From Faecalicatena sp. Marseille-Q4148 (GTDB lineage Bacteria; Bacillota; Clostridia; Lachnospirales; Lachnospiraceae), in NCBI GenBank assembly GCA_018228665.1, contig CP073692.1, positions 2,926,046-2,990,045 on the forward strand: 64,000 nucleotides of DNA, read 5' to 3'. The stretch's first letter is position 1. Each line of letters opens with the position of its first letter. The notes beneath the pieces were generated by a model, which had not been told where the DNA came from, ran no database searches, and was given only the letters and a program-made list of their open reading frames with translations. Both the position numbers and the translations under genes were made by a program. This document shows, in pieces, positions 43,181 through 51,357 of this stretch.

Positions 43181-44161
43181 TTAAATTGAAATAGCCGCCT
43201 GTTTCTGGCGGCATTGTAGTTGACGGCCTTTAATTTGTTCCCTGATATGTTGCAGCTTTTCGTTATAGTCCTTTCCGACGCGGGGCGGGTTGACGCTCAC
43301 CCGGATATGCTTAAACCGCTGATCCTCATGGAGCATGGCTTTGATTTTCCGGGCATTGGTAAGGCCGCCAAGATCATTGTCCATGTAAAGCGTGACCCGC
43401 TTTATTTCCGGGTGGCGTTCCAGAAACGCGGTCAGCGCCACATGGGAGGTGCCTCCCAGGGATAAGCGGTAGCCATTCCATTTCCAGCCTTCGAGCTCTT
43501 GCAGCGTGGCATGGGAAAGTGCGTCAATGGGAGCCTCAAAAACGGCCACATGGCGGCTGCCCGGATTCTGCGGTGGGTAGCAGAAGCTAAATTCCTTGTC
43601 ACTGCCATAAACATCCTTTTTGAGATTGCCGGTGATACCGCGCATACAGGCAAACTTCGCTTTCCCCGCGTTGTCTTTTCCGACAAACACGCAGACCGGT
43701 TCGCCATGATACCGGGCCTCATAGAAAAGCCCGTTCCGAAAGCACCGGCTGATCACATCCGAACTGATCCCGCGCCGCTGCAAATACGAAACAGCGGCGG
43801 TAGCACACCGTCTGGCCCAGGGCAGCGTAAACGGTTTCTTTTCCGGCTCTCTCTGTGCCTGCTTTGCCGCCGCGCTTTGGTAAGCCGGCGTCTGCCGTAT
43901 TTCTCCGCCTGCCAGTGCTTGAACCGCATCCACCAGACCATAGCCCCGAATCTGGATCAGGTAATCCAGGGCGTTAATACTGCGGCCCCGGCTGTTCCAG
44001 TACCAGTACCGTTTCCCGGTCACATAGACCAGGCTGTCATGCTCCTTGTGCCGGTAATTGGGGCCGTCCCGTTTGAGCACGCCGGGCTCATGGGATTGCA
44101 GCCAGGCGAACAGGTCCGCCTCCCGTGCCGCCTGAATCTGCTCTTTGGTTACACCGGGCAT
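43181..44161 (-). CDS. DUF3991/Toprim primase-like protein
   Basis: 326 residues: an N-terminal CHC2-like region without the zinc cysteines (HKEHDSLVYVTGKRYWYWNSRGRSINALDYLIQIRGYGLVDAVQAL), the DUF3991 segment (YLQRRGISSDVISRCFRNGLFYEA) and a Toprim domain (VAVFEAPIDALSHATL, TLYMDNDLGGL with acidic metal ligands). It probably primes the complementary strand after transfer. The start is uncertain: a good GGAGG site is followed by an out-of-frame ATG opening a 12-codon frame whose stop overlaps the ATG at 44161, so translation may be coupled. Confidence 0.82.
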   Translation of the reverse strand: MPGVTKEQIQAAREADLFAWLQSHEPGVLKRDGPNYRHKEHDSLVYVTGKRYWYWNSRGRSINALDYLIQIRGYGLVDAVQALAGGEIRQTPAYQSAAAKQAQREPEKKPFTLPWARRCATAAVSYLQRRGISSDVISRCFRNGLFYEARYHGEPVCVFVGKDNAGKAKFACMRGITGNLKKDVYGSDKEFSFCYPPQNPGSRHVAVFEAPIDALSHATLQELEGWKWNGYRLSLGGTSHVALTAFLERHPEIKRVTLYMDNDLGGLTNARKIKAMLHEDQRFKHIRVSVNPPRVGKDYNEKLQHIREQIKGRQLQCRQKQAAISI

Positions 44162-44217
44162 GGTGTCGGCACAGATTTTCGTTTCATCGTGCTTCGCCTC
44201 CTTCCTGTGATGATATG

Positions 44218-44240
44218 AAAAAAGACGCCTGAAAGCGCCT
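44218..44240 (-). terminator. Possible terminator after the replication-initiator-like gene
   Basis: Minus-strand AGGCGC/GCGTCT stem (one G-U pair) followed by TTTTTTC, overlapping the stop codon of the upstream gene. Confidence 0.45.
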
Positions 44241-45111
44241 AACAGCCGTACAGGTCATGGTTGACCTCCGCACGGTAATAGCTATCCATTGTTGCCGGCG
44301 CGTTATACAGCGCTGCCAGCAGATAAGCCTTGATGTTGTTGACCTTCGTAACGTTCTTGTCGATACAGTCAAAAACATACTCCAGGTGGTCGGAATTGAT
44401 CTTTAAGAACCGGCTCCTGACAACCTCCCGTGGGAAGTCGTCTCCGGCAATGCGGATATAGGGCCGTCTTGACAGCACCGTTTCCAGCATAAGCTCCACA
44501 GTCTCGTCCATGCGTTCCTGCCCATAGCGGGGAACCAGAAAGTCATACTCAATATTCTCTTTGATAATTCCACGGTATGCCTCTGCCATATCCATCCTAT
44601 CAATCCCATCCTGACAGCCTGCCGTTTCCGGCTCTTCCGGATAGATTGATTGATGTGTCCTTGATATATCCGTTTTTGATTTTTTAGTTTTTTGTGGATT
44701 AGTATTTAATTGTGCGGGATTTTCCTGTTCAGGTTCCGCCTGTTCAGGTTTTGCCTGTCTTGGATTTACCTGTCTTGGATTTTCCCGTTTAGGTGAAACA
44801 CCTTGTTTTACGCCGGTTACAGGCTTTTCGTGGATCGTGTACTCAATATCGCCGAGCTGTCCGTTCTCATTGCGGAGGCGCTGCCTGGTGAGATACCCGT
44901 GCCGTTCCAGCTCCTTCAGGGCGGTGGTAATGGAATCCACGCCATCCCTGCAAATGTGGGCCAGCCCCTTTGTGGTATAATCCCAATCTTCCGGCAGCGA
45001 CAGCATAAGGGAAAGAAGCCCCTTCGCCTTTAAGGACAGTTCCGTATTGCGCAGGTGGTGATTGCTCATAACCGTAAAGTCCTTCGTTTTCTCTACACGG
45101 AATACAGCCAT
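44239..45111 (-). CDS. Replication-initiator-like protein (RepA-N type HTH + DUF6017)
   Basis: 290 residues. N terminus MAVFRVEKTKDFTVMSNHHLRNTELSLKAKGLLSLMLSLPEDWDYT followed by a winged helix (GLAHICRDGVDSITTALKELERHGYL), as in replication initiator protein A. A Gln/Glu/Pro linker with QAEPEQENPAQ-like repeats connects to a C-terminal DUF6017 domain (DDFPREVVRSRFLKINSDHLEYVFDCIDKNVTKVNNIKAYLLAALYNAP). Probably acts in ICE replication or partition. A close homologue is in ICE2 at 51358-52263. Confidence 0.82.
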   Translation of the reverse strand: MAVFRVEKTKDFTVMSNHHLRNTELSLKAKGLLSLMLSLPEDWDYTTKGLAHICRDGVDSITTALKELERHGYLTRQRLRNENGQLGDIEYTIHEKPVTGVKQGVSPKRENPRQVNPRQAKPEQAEPEQENPAQLNTNPQKTKKSKTDISRTHQSIYPEEPETAGCQDGIDRMDMAEAYRGIIKENIEYDFLVPRYGQERMDETVELMLETVLSRRPYIRIAGDDFPREVVRSRFLKINSDHLEYVFDCIDKNVTKVNNIKAYLLAALYNAPATMDSYYRAEVNHDLYGC

Positions 45112-45140
45112 TTCACAGCCTCCTTTCTTCGGTTATTCCG

Positions 45141-45662
45141 TTACAAAGCGCGGTCCCTGCGGTCATAATGGAGATGGCCGCCTGAGACCTTCGCATGATT
45201 TTTCAGTTTGACTTCGCCCCGTTCCTGGCTCTCTAAGAATTTCTGATAGCCGGCCTCCGTAAGAAACAGGCGCATTTTATCGCCCTTATCCCCAACAGGG
45301 GAATCATAGGACAGCACATCAAAGACGATCATGTGCTTAACCTCCGGGTCAAAGCGTTCCAGCCCCATGATGTCATGCCCCTTTAATTTCTCCGCGCCGG
45401 ACTGCTGCCTGGCCTCGGCGATCCTTTCCCCGATAGTCCGGGGCGGGTGGGGCAGCCGGTAATTCTTCTGAATGTCCCGCACCAAATCCATGCACTCACG
45501 GTCCGACAGAACACGCACCTTTGCCATAAGGCTTTCCGCCGCCTCCCGCAGCTCGGAATTGTTTGAATATCGCACGGTCATGTAAAGCTCATTCAGAACC
45601 TTTGCCTGACAGTCTCCTTCGGCCTGAAAGAGCATCTTTTTTTCCATTTCGTTCAGTTCCAT
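45141..45662 (-). CDS. Head gene of ICE1 transfer operon, unknown function
   Basis: 173 residues from the ATG at 45662 (site AAAGGAGCC). Shares long blocks with the head protein of ICE2 (for example VLNELYMT, ESLMAKVR, GAEKLKGHDIM, MRLFLTEAGYQKF, LHYDRRDRAL). No known domain recognised. Being first in both operons and directly behind an attenuator-like terminator, it may be a regulator or early factor. That is inference. Confidence 0.7.
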   Translation of the reverse strand: MELNEMEKKMLFQAEGDCQAKVLNELYMTVRYSNNSELREAAESLMAKVRVLSDRECMDLVRDIQKNYRLPHPPRTIGERIAEARQQSGAEKLKGHDIMGLERFDPEVKHMIVFDVLSYDSPVGDKGDKMRLFLTEAGYQKFLESQERGEVKLKNHAKVSGGHLHYDRRDRAL

Positions 45663-45693
45663 GTGTGGCTCCTTTCTTCTAAAAATCTGCATG

Positions 45694-45764
45694 AAAAAAG
45701 GGCGTCCACCTAAAAAGATGAAACGCCCACGGCAATCAGCGGCCAGGCAAAATGCCGGACCGCT
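45694..45764 (-). promoter_or_regulatory. Attenuator-like leader of ICE1 (two hairpins, T-run)
   Basis: On the minus strand an AGCGG-N-CCGGCA hairpin (45738-45764) is followed by a second stem GGGCGT/ACGCCC (45700-45728) and TTTTTT (45694-45699), directly in front of the head gene's ribosome binding site. A terminator at this position implies regulated read-through. An upstream AGGAGG with a possible six-codon leader starting at ATT (about 45786) precedes it. Confidence 0.6.
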
Positions 45765-45921
45765 GGCACTATTCGGTTTTGTCGTTAATGTAACAGCCTC
45801 CTTTTTTCGTCAATTTTCTCGCCATATTTCAACTTGGGAAAAGGAATTGAATAGACGGCGACAAACGCTGAAACCCCTTGAAAATCAAGGCTTTTTCCGT
45901 TTGTCGTTATTATACCGTAAT

Positions 45922-46097
45922 GGCATTCCCATGTGTCATTATTGATCAATATGGGATATTCTGCGGTGGCAATTGGAGAAAGGGTAGGGCATGAAAGTGT
46001 GGAAATCACATATCGATATGCACATTTGTTCCCGACAATTCAAACAGAGATGGCGGAAAATCTAAATCAGGAAAGAGAGGAATATCTGGATGAGTGA
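45922..46097 (+). pseudogene. Tyrosine recombinase (integrase) remnant, C-terminal 57 codons
   Basis: A plus-strand frame ending TGA at 46097 reads HSHVSLLINMGYSAVAIGER, then VGHESVEITYRYAHLFPT and on to EEYLDE. This is the C terminus of a phage-type integrase with the GH box and the catalytic Tyr (ITYRYAH). The frame has a stop just upstream (TAA at 45916-45918) and the arginine before the first His is missing, so the gene is cut off near 45,920, exactly where ICE1 leader sequence begins. It marks a recombination junction. It overlaps the start of the next gene. Confidence 0.75.
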
Positions 46098-46452
46098 AAA
46101 AAATATGGACAGCAAGAACCGGTGGCGTAATGTAACCATAGCGTTTCGAATGTCTCCAGAAGAAAATGAAGAGCTAGATTTAAGAGTAAAACTTTGTGGA
46201 TACCAGACGAGACAAGAATATATCATTGAAAGCGTTTTACATCAAAAAGTCACAGCAGTAGGAAATCCGTTGATGTTAGTACAGTTTAGAAAACAGCTTC
46301 GAGGGATTGAAGAGGAACTAAAAAGGTTAACTACATTAGAGGATGCCGATGAAGAGTTGTTTACACCTATTCGAACAATGTTGGAGATATTAAATGCATT
46401 TGCAGAAGAAAGAAACTATGAAAAAAGGAAAAAAGAAAAAGCCCAGAAATAA
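46090..46452 (+). CDS. MobC/RHH-like mobilisation accessory protein
   Basis: 120 residues: N-terminal ribbon-helix-helix (RWRNVTIAFRMSPEENEELDLRVKLCGYQTRQEYIIESVLHQKVTAVG) and a helical tail (RKQLRGIEEELKRLTTLEDADEELFTPIRTMLEILNAFAEE). This resembles mobilisation relaxosome proteins of small mobile elements. AT-rich, unlike the ICE genes. It overlaps the end of the integrase remnant by 8 bp and precedes a RepA-like gene and a MobV relaxase. Confidence 0.72.
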   Translation: MSEKNMDSKNRWRNVTIAFRMSPEENEELDLRVKLCGYQTRQEYIIESVLHQKVTAVGNPLMLVQFRKQLRGIEEELKRLTTLEDADEELFTPIRTMLEILNAFAEERNYEKRKKEKAQK

Positions 46453-46518
46453 TCTGAGCAAGTTCCCTGATCATCAGAATAACTGATATATCACCTTAAC
46501 AACTTGAGTATATCACAA

Positions 46519-46537
46519 AATTGTTGTTGCAACAATT
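46519..46537. promoter_or_regulatory. Palindrome upstream of the RepA-like gene
   Basis: Perfect 8-bp inverted repeat AATTGTTG-TTG-CAACAATT, between the RHH gene and the ATPase gene. A candidate operator, possibly for the upstream RHH protein. Confidence 0.5.
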
Positions 46538-46585
46538 GTTAAATTCTGTTTGCCAGGGACTTGCCCGGTTGGGCAGGAGGTGGAA

Positions 46586-47596
46586 ATGGAAGAGAATTAT
46601 AGAGAAGTAAAAAAGGCAGAACCATGCCTGAAATTGATCCACATGGATCAGGTTGAAGTGGAAGAAATCAAATGGCTCTTTTATCCCTTCATACCATACG
46701 GGAAGGTCACCATTATTCAAGGAGATCCTGGAGAGGGGAAGACCACCGTGGTGTTGCAGATCATTGCAAAGTTAACAAAAGGAGAAGCAATATTAAGTGA
46801 AACAAGCGAAGGAAAATCCGAAGAGACAGGGGTAGAGCCAATCAATGTGATTTATCAAACAGCTGAAGATGGATTGGGCGATACGATCAAACCAAGATTG
46901 TTAGCGGCAGGGGCAGATTGTTCCAGAGTCTTGGTAATTGATGATCAGGATCAGCCATTAACAATGGTAGATGCAAGGCTGGAAGAAGCGATTATACAGA
47001 CAAAAGCAAGACTTGTAGTATTAGATCCAATTCAAGGCTTTCTAGGGGCTGGTGTTGATATGCATAGGGCAAATGAGATTCGCCCATTGATGAAAAGAAT
47101 CTCTGTATTAGCAGAGAAATATCAATGTGCCATTATTCTGATCGGTCATATGAATAAGAATAGTAATGGAAAATCATCCTATCGTGGATTGGGTTCTATT
47201 GACTTTCAAGCGGCAGCAAGAAGCGTATTGATTGTTGGAAGAGTGAAAGATGAACCGGAAATCCGGGTGATCTGTCATGTAAAGAGTTCTCTTGCTCCGG
47301 AAGGAGATGCTATCGCCTTTCGATTAGACAAAGAAAAAGGATTCCATTGGATTGGAAAATATGACATCAGTGCAGAGGACTTATTGTCTGGTGATGGACG
47401 AGGGCAAAAGATCCGAAGTGCGAAAGAATTTTTAAAAGAGATCTTAGAGAATGGATCAATGGAACAGGCAAAAATAGCGGAAGAAGCAGAAGAACGAGGA
47501 ATTAAAAAGAAAACACTTTGGAATGCGAAGAAAGAGCTGCAGATTGATTCCGTGAAGATAGGGAATAAATGGTTTTGGATGTTACAAGACGAGTAA
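46586..47596 (+). CDS. RepA-like AAA ATPase/helicase
   Basis: 336 residues from ATG at 46586 (site CAGGAGGTGG). Walker A is in VTIIQGDPGEGKTTVVLQII (about residues 40-59) and Walker B in ARLVVLDPIQGFLG. The SSYRGLGSIDFQAAARSVLIVGR block is characteristic of RepA-type hexameric helicases and RecA-like ATPases (AAA_25). A C-terminal helix-turn-helix-like segment (MEQAKIAEEAEERGIKKKTLWNAKKEL) follows. Typical of integrative mobilizable elements; it would unwind the element for replication or transfer. Confidence 0.85.
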   Translation: MEENYREVKKAEPCLKLIHMDQVEVEEIKWLFYPFIPYGKVTIIQGDPGEGKTTVVLQIIAKLTKGEAILSETSEGKSEETGVEPINVIYQTAEDGLGDTIKPRLLAAGADCSRVLVIDDQDQPLTMVDARLEEAIIQTKARLVVLDPIQGFLGAGVDMHRANEIRPLMKRISVLAEKYQCAIILIGHMNKNSNGKSSYRGLGSIDFQAAARSVLIVGRVKDEPEIRVICHVKSSLAPEGDAIAFRLDKEKGFHWIGKYDISAEDLLSGDGRGQKIRSAKEFLKEILENGSMEQAKIAEEAEERGIKKKTLWNAKKELQIDSVKIGNKWFWMLQDE

Positions 47597-47668
47597 AGGA
47601 AGATGGCAAGATTACCATATCTTAAAGAATAGGGAATCTTGCCACCTTGAATAAAAAGGAGTGAAGCG

Positions 47669-47902
47669 ATGAAAAAAGTACAGATTGATTATGAACTGTT
47701 TCGAAAATTGATCTTTTATCATCTGGGTTCAGATGATCAGTATGAAGAAGATATTCGAAATGGCTTGGAAGACAAATTGGATGCATTAGTCAGACATGAA
47801 CTTTATACGAAGTATAAGACGGCTCCTTCTGAGGAAGAGCAGGAGAAAGCACGACAGGATTATTTGGATAAACGTGGAGTGTCAGCCGGTTATCGATGGT
47901 GA
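47669..47902 (+). CDS. Small acidic helical protein (complexin-2-like family of mobile elements)
   Basis: 77 residues beginning KKVQIDYELFRKLIFYHLGSDD and ending YLDKRGVSAGYRW. Proteins of this pattern occur beside MobV relaxases in Firmicute mobilizable elements, sometimes labelled complexin-2. No function is known. Site AAAAGGAGTG precedes the ATG. Confidence 0.6.
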   Translation: MKKVQIDYELFRKLIFYHLGSDDQYEEDIRNGLEDKLDALVRHELYTKYKTAPSEEEQEKARQDYLDKRGVSAGYRW

Positions 47903-48139
47903 TGTTTGTTTGGAAAATATAGAACAGGAGCGTGGCACGCACCTGTATAATACCAAACAAGGATAATTGCTGTAGGGTGTAGCCGATACGGTACTGGCTG
48001 ATTTGGAAGCTCCCGGCAGGGCGCAAGGGTACTTTTGATGGACGTTAGGCTGTCGAAAGTGCTTTTGCGTTACTTTTGACAAAAGTAACAAAACATGATC
48101 GCCATATCTGGCGTTTTAAAATGAATGAAAGGAGATTTA
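47903..48139. other. Intergenic region upstream of mobV, candidate oriT
   Basis: A 237-bp gene-free stretch directly before the relaxase gene, where MobV-type oriT sites usually lie. It holds a strong inverted repeat GTTACTTTT-GAC-AAAAGTAAC (48069-48089) and a preceding copy of its arm (GGTACTTTTGATGG, about 48027-48040). The nick site cannot be fixed by eye. Confidence 0.4.
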
Positions 48140-49405
48140 TTGAAGAGGACGATTAGTTTTATGACAGGAAAAGGCTCCCTGAAGCATAACAGTAGAAAAT
48201 TTCATGCAAAGAATACGGATCCGAACAGAACTCATTGGAATGTTGAATATTGTAATGAAGATATCAAAGACGTATATCATGAATTATTTGACGAAGCCTT
48301 GAAGCGTTACAATGATAAACAGACTCGAAAAGATCGTAAGATAGATGATTACTACGAAAAGATACGTTCCGGGAAACAAGAAAAATTATTTCATGAGGTT
48401 ATCCTTCAGATCGGTGATAAAGACAATATGGGATCAGAAACGATGGAAGGACAACTTGCTGCAAAGATATTAGATGAATACATGAAAGGATTTCAAGAAC
48501 GGAATCCTACGTTGCGAGTATTTGCTGCTCATCTGCATTTAGACGAAGCAACACCACATCTACATATTGATTTTATTCCCTATGTTACAGGAAGTAAGCG
48601 AGGACTTGATACAAGAGTATCTTTAAAACAAGCCTTATCGTCATTAGGATTTAAAGGTGGCTCCAGAAGTGAGACGGAGCTAAATCAATGGGTACAATCG
48701 GAAAAGCAAAAATTAGCCATGGTCATGAGGGAAAATGAGATAGAATGGGATCAAAAAGGAACTCATGCACAACATCTTTCTGTGTTGGATTACAAGAAAA
48801 AGGTTCGAGAACAGGAAGTAGAAGAATTAACGGAACATAAGAATTTATTGGAACATGATTTGCATGATATTAGTGAATGTGTGGATGAGATTCAAAAGGA
48901 AAAAGAACAGGTAGAAAAAGAGAGAGATGCGGTAATAAAAAAGACAGAAGTTTTAGAGAAACGATTTTCTGCACTAAATTCAAAAGCTGGACTTGTTGAC
49001 TCACATGCACGTGAGTATGGATATTACCCGGAAGAATGGCTGCCTGAAGCTGGAACTTTAGAGTCAGCAAAATCTTATCGGAAGAGAATATTTCCTTTGC
49101 TGAAAAAAGTTGCGAATATGATACAGTCATTATATAGCAAATATTTAGAGCTGAAAGACAGAAATCGAAAGCTATCCGATCGAAATATGGATCTTGAAAA
49201 TCGTGTAGATCGATTGCGAGATGAAGTGTCTATTATAAAGAAAGAGAATTTAGCTTTGTTAAATGTGGCATATGATCTGGAAAGAGCAAGAAATATGCTT
49301 GGAAAAAGTAAGGTTGATGATGCGATAGCGATGGCGAAGCGTTTGGAACAGGTAAATGCAAAACAAAAAGCCAATAAGAAACACATAGATAGAGATGTTA
49401 GATAA
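48140..49405 (+). CDS. MobV-family relaxase (Pre/Mob)
   Basis: 421 residues from TTG at 48140, which follows AAAGGAG and gives the family opening KRTISFMTGKGSLKHNSRKF. The relaxase domain has the H-x-D-E-x-T-P-H-x-H motif (HLHLDEATPHLHIDFIPY) that binds metal, and N-terminal RTHWNVEY. The C-terminal half is a long coiled coil (about 225-410), as in other Pre/Mob proteins. It mobilises the element using a conjugation channel supplied in trans, which both flanking ICE modules could provide. Confidence 0.88.
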   Translation: MKRTISFMTGKGSLKHNSRKFHAKNTDPNRTHWNVEYCNEDIKDVYHELFDEALKRYNDKQTRKDRKIDDYYEKIRSGKQEKLFHEVILQIGDKDNMGSETMEGQLAAKILDEYMKGFQERNPTLRVFAAHLHLDEATPHLHIDFIPYVTGSKRGLDTRVSLKQALSSLGFKGGSRSETELNQWVQSEKQKLAMVMRENEIEWDQKGTHAQHLSVLDYKKKVREQEVEELTEHKNLLEHDLHDISECVDEIQKEKEQVEKERDAVIKKTEVLEKRFSALNSKAGLVDSHAREYGYYPEEWLPEAGTLESAKSYRKRIFPLLKKVANMIQSLYSKYLELKDRNRKLSDRNMDLENRVDRLRDEVSIIKKENLALLNVAYDLERARNMLGKSKVDDAIAMAKRLEQVNAKQKANKKHIDRDVR

Positions 49406-49610
49406 ACGAAGATAAAAGGAATTGATAGAAGCCAATTGGTGCTCCAAAAGTACGGTCTAGACGTTGCTTTTTTGAGTTGAAACTCAAAGGGCATAGTTTT
49501 ATATAGGCAGGGAGAGGAGACGGCTCTGGCGGATCTTTTGGAATTTGGTGAATAGGTTTTTGGGTAATGTAAAAATAAGAAAAGCTTAAATAGATTTTGA
49601 ATAAGTAGTG

Positions 49611-49619
49611 TGGTATAAT
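49611..49619 (+). promoter_or_regulatory. Extended -10 promoter of the acetyltransferase gene
   Basis: TGGTATAAT (extended -10) about 42 bp before the ATG, in an AT-rich gap of 255 bp (49406-49660). The rest of the gap shows no supported gene. Confidence 0.5.
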
Positions 49620-49660
49620 AAAAAGAAAAACGAAACTTTGAATTTGGAAGGGGTAAATTC

Positions 49661-50182
49661 ATGGCATTAAAATTAATTAAAGGCAGTTTACAATACAAAA
49701 ATCAAATTATAGAAATGATTAAAGAGTGGAAATCGCATAACGACGCCCATAACGCAAATACTTCGCCATGGGCTATATTTAAAAATGATTATGATGATTT
49801 TGAATATTATTTGAATAATTTAGAAATATCAACCACTGAAGATGGATTTGTTCCTGATTCTACTTTCTTTTGTTTAGATGAAGACAGGAATATTATTGTT
49901 GGCGCTGTTAATATTAGACATTATTTAAATGAATATTTATTAAAATATGGTGGTCATATTGGAGATGGTATAAGACCAAGTGAAAGAAGAAAAGGCTATG
50001 CAACCAAAATGATTGGCTTGGCTTTAGAAGAATGCAAGAGACTTGGCATTGATAAAGTTTTATTGGTTTGTGATAAAGACAACATTGGTTCTGCTAAATC
50101 GATTATCAATAATGGCGGAATATTAGAAAATGAAGTTTTAGAAGAGGGTAAGTTAATACAAAGATATTGGATTACGCTATAA
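49661..50182 (+). CDS. GNAT-family N-acetyltransferase
   Basis: 173 residues. The acetyl-CoA-binding loop is in GDGIRPSERRKGYATKMIGLALEECKRLGIDKVLLVCDKDN (R/Q-x-x-G-x-A type), followed by GSAKSIINNGGILENEVLEEGKLIQRYWI. This fold acetylates small molecules or proteins; substrate unknown, with an antibiotic or another small amine as a possibility. Very AT-rich and with its own promoter, it looks like cargo at the end of the mobilizable element. Confidence 0.85.
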   Translation: MALKLIKGSLQYKNQIIEMIKEWKSHNDAHNANTSPWAIFKNDYDDFEYYLNNLEISTTEDGFVPDSTFFCLDEDRNIIVGAVNIRHYLNEYLLKYGGHIGDGIRPSERRKGYATKMIGLALEECKRLGIDKVLLVCDKDNIGSAKSIINNGGILENEVLEEGKLIQRYWITL

Positions 50183-50561
50183 CTTTAAATTTCAGGTTGT
50201 AGGGGCGTTGGAGTGCTATCTGAAAGTATTTAAACACTATGATGTAAGAGCATCAGATGAATTTTGAGATATACGATATAAGTTGCTGACAATAAAATGA
50301 CAATACAATTTGATGAAATCACAGCAAATACATACAAAACAGTTCGAAAACGAACGGATTTAAGACTAAAACAAAGCAGAAGAACTACAATGCAAATAGA
50401 ACTTTACGAGTTTGAATAAGTTGGAGTATCGTAAAAACCCAGTGTTAGCAAGGCTTTGATAAGGATGGTAGTAAAAAACCAATAAAATCAAGGCATTGCG
50501 GACAGCAACAGACAGGGCTTTGGCTTAAAACTGAATATCAGACAGACTAAGGGATATTGTT
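50183..50561 (+). other. Gene-poor junction between mobilizable element and ICE2
   Basis: AT-rich 379 bp. One short frame (50297-50419, 40 codons, product rich in Arg/Lys and Thr) is open from ATG to TAA but has no convincing ribosome binding site and no family I recognise. I see no att-like direct repeat by eye. Likely decayed sequence between two elements. Confidence 0.35.
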
Positions 50562-50693
50562 ATGACAGCAGTATCCCTTTTCTGTTGCCTCCGTATGCCT
50601 CTCATCGGGCAGACCGCCATAGGTATTTTCGCCTATGGCTTTTTTCATGCCCATTTACAGAAAGGAGCCAACCATGAAACTGACGGAACCTGA
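50562..50693 (+). CDS. Leader peptide of ICE2 running through the attenuator
   Basis: A 43-residue frame starts at ATG 50562, reads straight through the terminator hairpin (50616-50645), and ends 20 nt inside the head gene, whose ATG is at 50674. The first residues are hydrophobic with a Cys pair (MTAVSLFCC). Ribosomes translating it would melt the terminator stem, a classic attenuation layout. Inverted AAGGGATA/TATCCCTT flanks the start codon (50549-50579). Confidence 0.5.
   Translation: MTAVSLFCCLRMPLIGQTAIGIFAYGFFHAHLQKGANHETDGT
50616..50645 (+). terminator. Attenuator-like terminator in front of ICE2 head gene
   Basis: GCCATAGG/CCTATGGC stem, 8-nt loop, followed by TTTTTTC, 29 bp before the head-gene ATG. 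Same position relative to the head gene as the ICE1 terminator, though the stem sequences differ. Confidence 0.7.
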
Positions 50694-51195
50694 AATGAGG
50701 ATGGCCTACCAGCTTGAAAGCACAAGCCAGGCGGGTGTCCTGAACGAACTTTACATGACCTGCCGCTATTCACGGGATGAAGATACCAAAGCCACGGCGG
50801 AAAGCCTTATGGCAAAAATCCGCCCCCTCTCCGACAAGGAGTGCATGGCTCTGGTAAATGATGTTCAGAAGAATTACCACTTGCCGGGGAAAGCCCGAAC
50901 CATCGGGGAAATGCTTGCGGAGGCAAGGCAGAAGTCCGGGGCAGAGAAACTGGCCGGCCATGACATTATGGCTCTGGAGCGTTTTGCCCCTGATACCCGC
51001 CACATGATCGTCTTAGATGTTCTCTCCCATGAGTCCCCTATGGGATATAAAGGTGAGCGTATGCGTCTGTTCCTCACCGAGCAGGGATACCAGAAAGCCA
51101 GGGAGAACCAGGACAAGGGATTTATCAAGATCAGAAACCACGCCAAAGTGATAGCGGGAAACCTCCACTATGACGCAAAAGACCGTGACCTCTGA
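50674..51195 (+). CDS. Head gene of ICE2 transfer operon, unknown function
   Basis: 173 residues, ATG at 50674 with site AAAGGAGCC, the same site as in ICE1. Strongly similar to the ICE1 head protein over its full length (VLNELYMTCRYS, ESLMAKIRPLSDKECM, GAEKLAGHDIMALERF, GERMRLFLTEQGYQK, LHYDAKDRDL). No domain recognised. Conservation in both modules suggests an essential early or regulatory role. Confidence 0.7.
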   Translation: MKLTEPEMRMAYQLESTSQAGVLNELYMTCRYSRDEDTKATAESLMAKIRPLSDKECMALVNDVQKNYHLPGKARTIGEMLAEARQKSGAEKLAGHDIMALERFAPDTRHMIVLDVLSHESPMGYKGERMRLFLTEQGYQKARENQDKGFIKIRNHAKVIAGNLHYDAKDRDL

Positions 51196-51357
51196 AAAGC
51201 ACCCTCTTTTGGGGCGAAAATCATCCCTTTTCCTCTCTGTATGCCTCTCTCCGACAACAGGCAGGAGGATTTATCCCTGTACCCTGACGGAAACAGCACA
51301 GAGGAAAAATCACAAGAAAAACGACCTTTTTAGAAAACGGAAAGGAGGTGTCCGATT

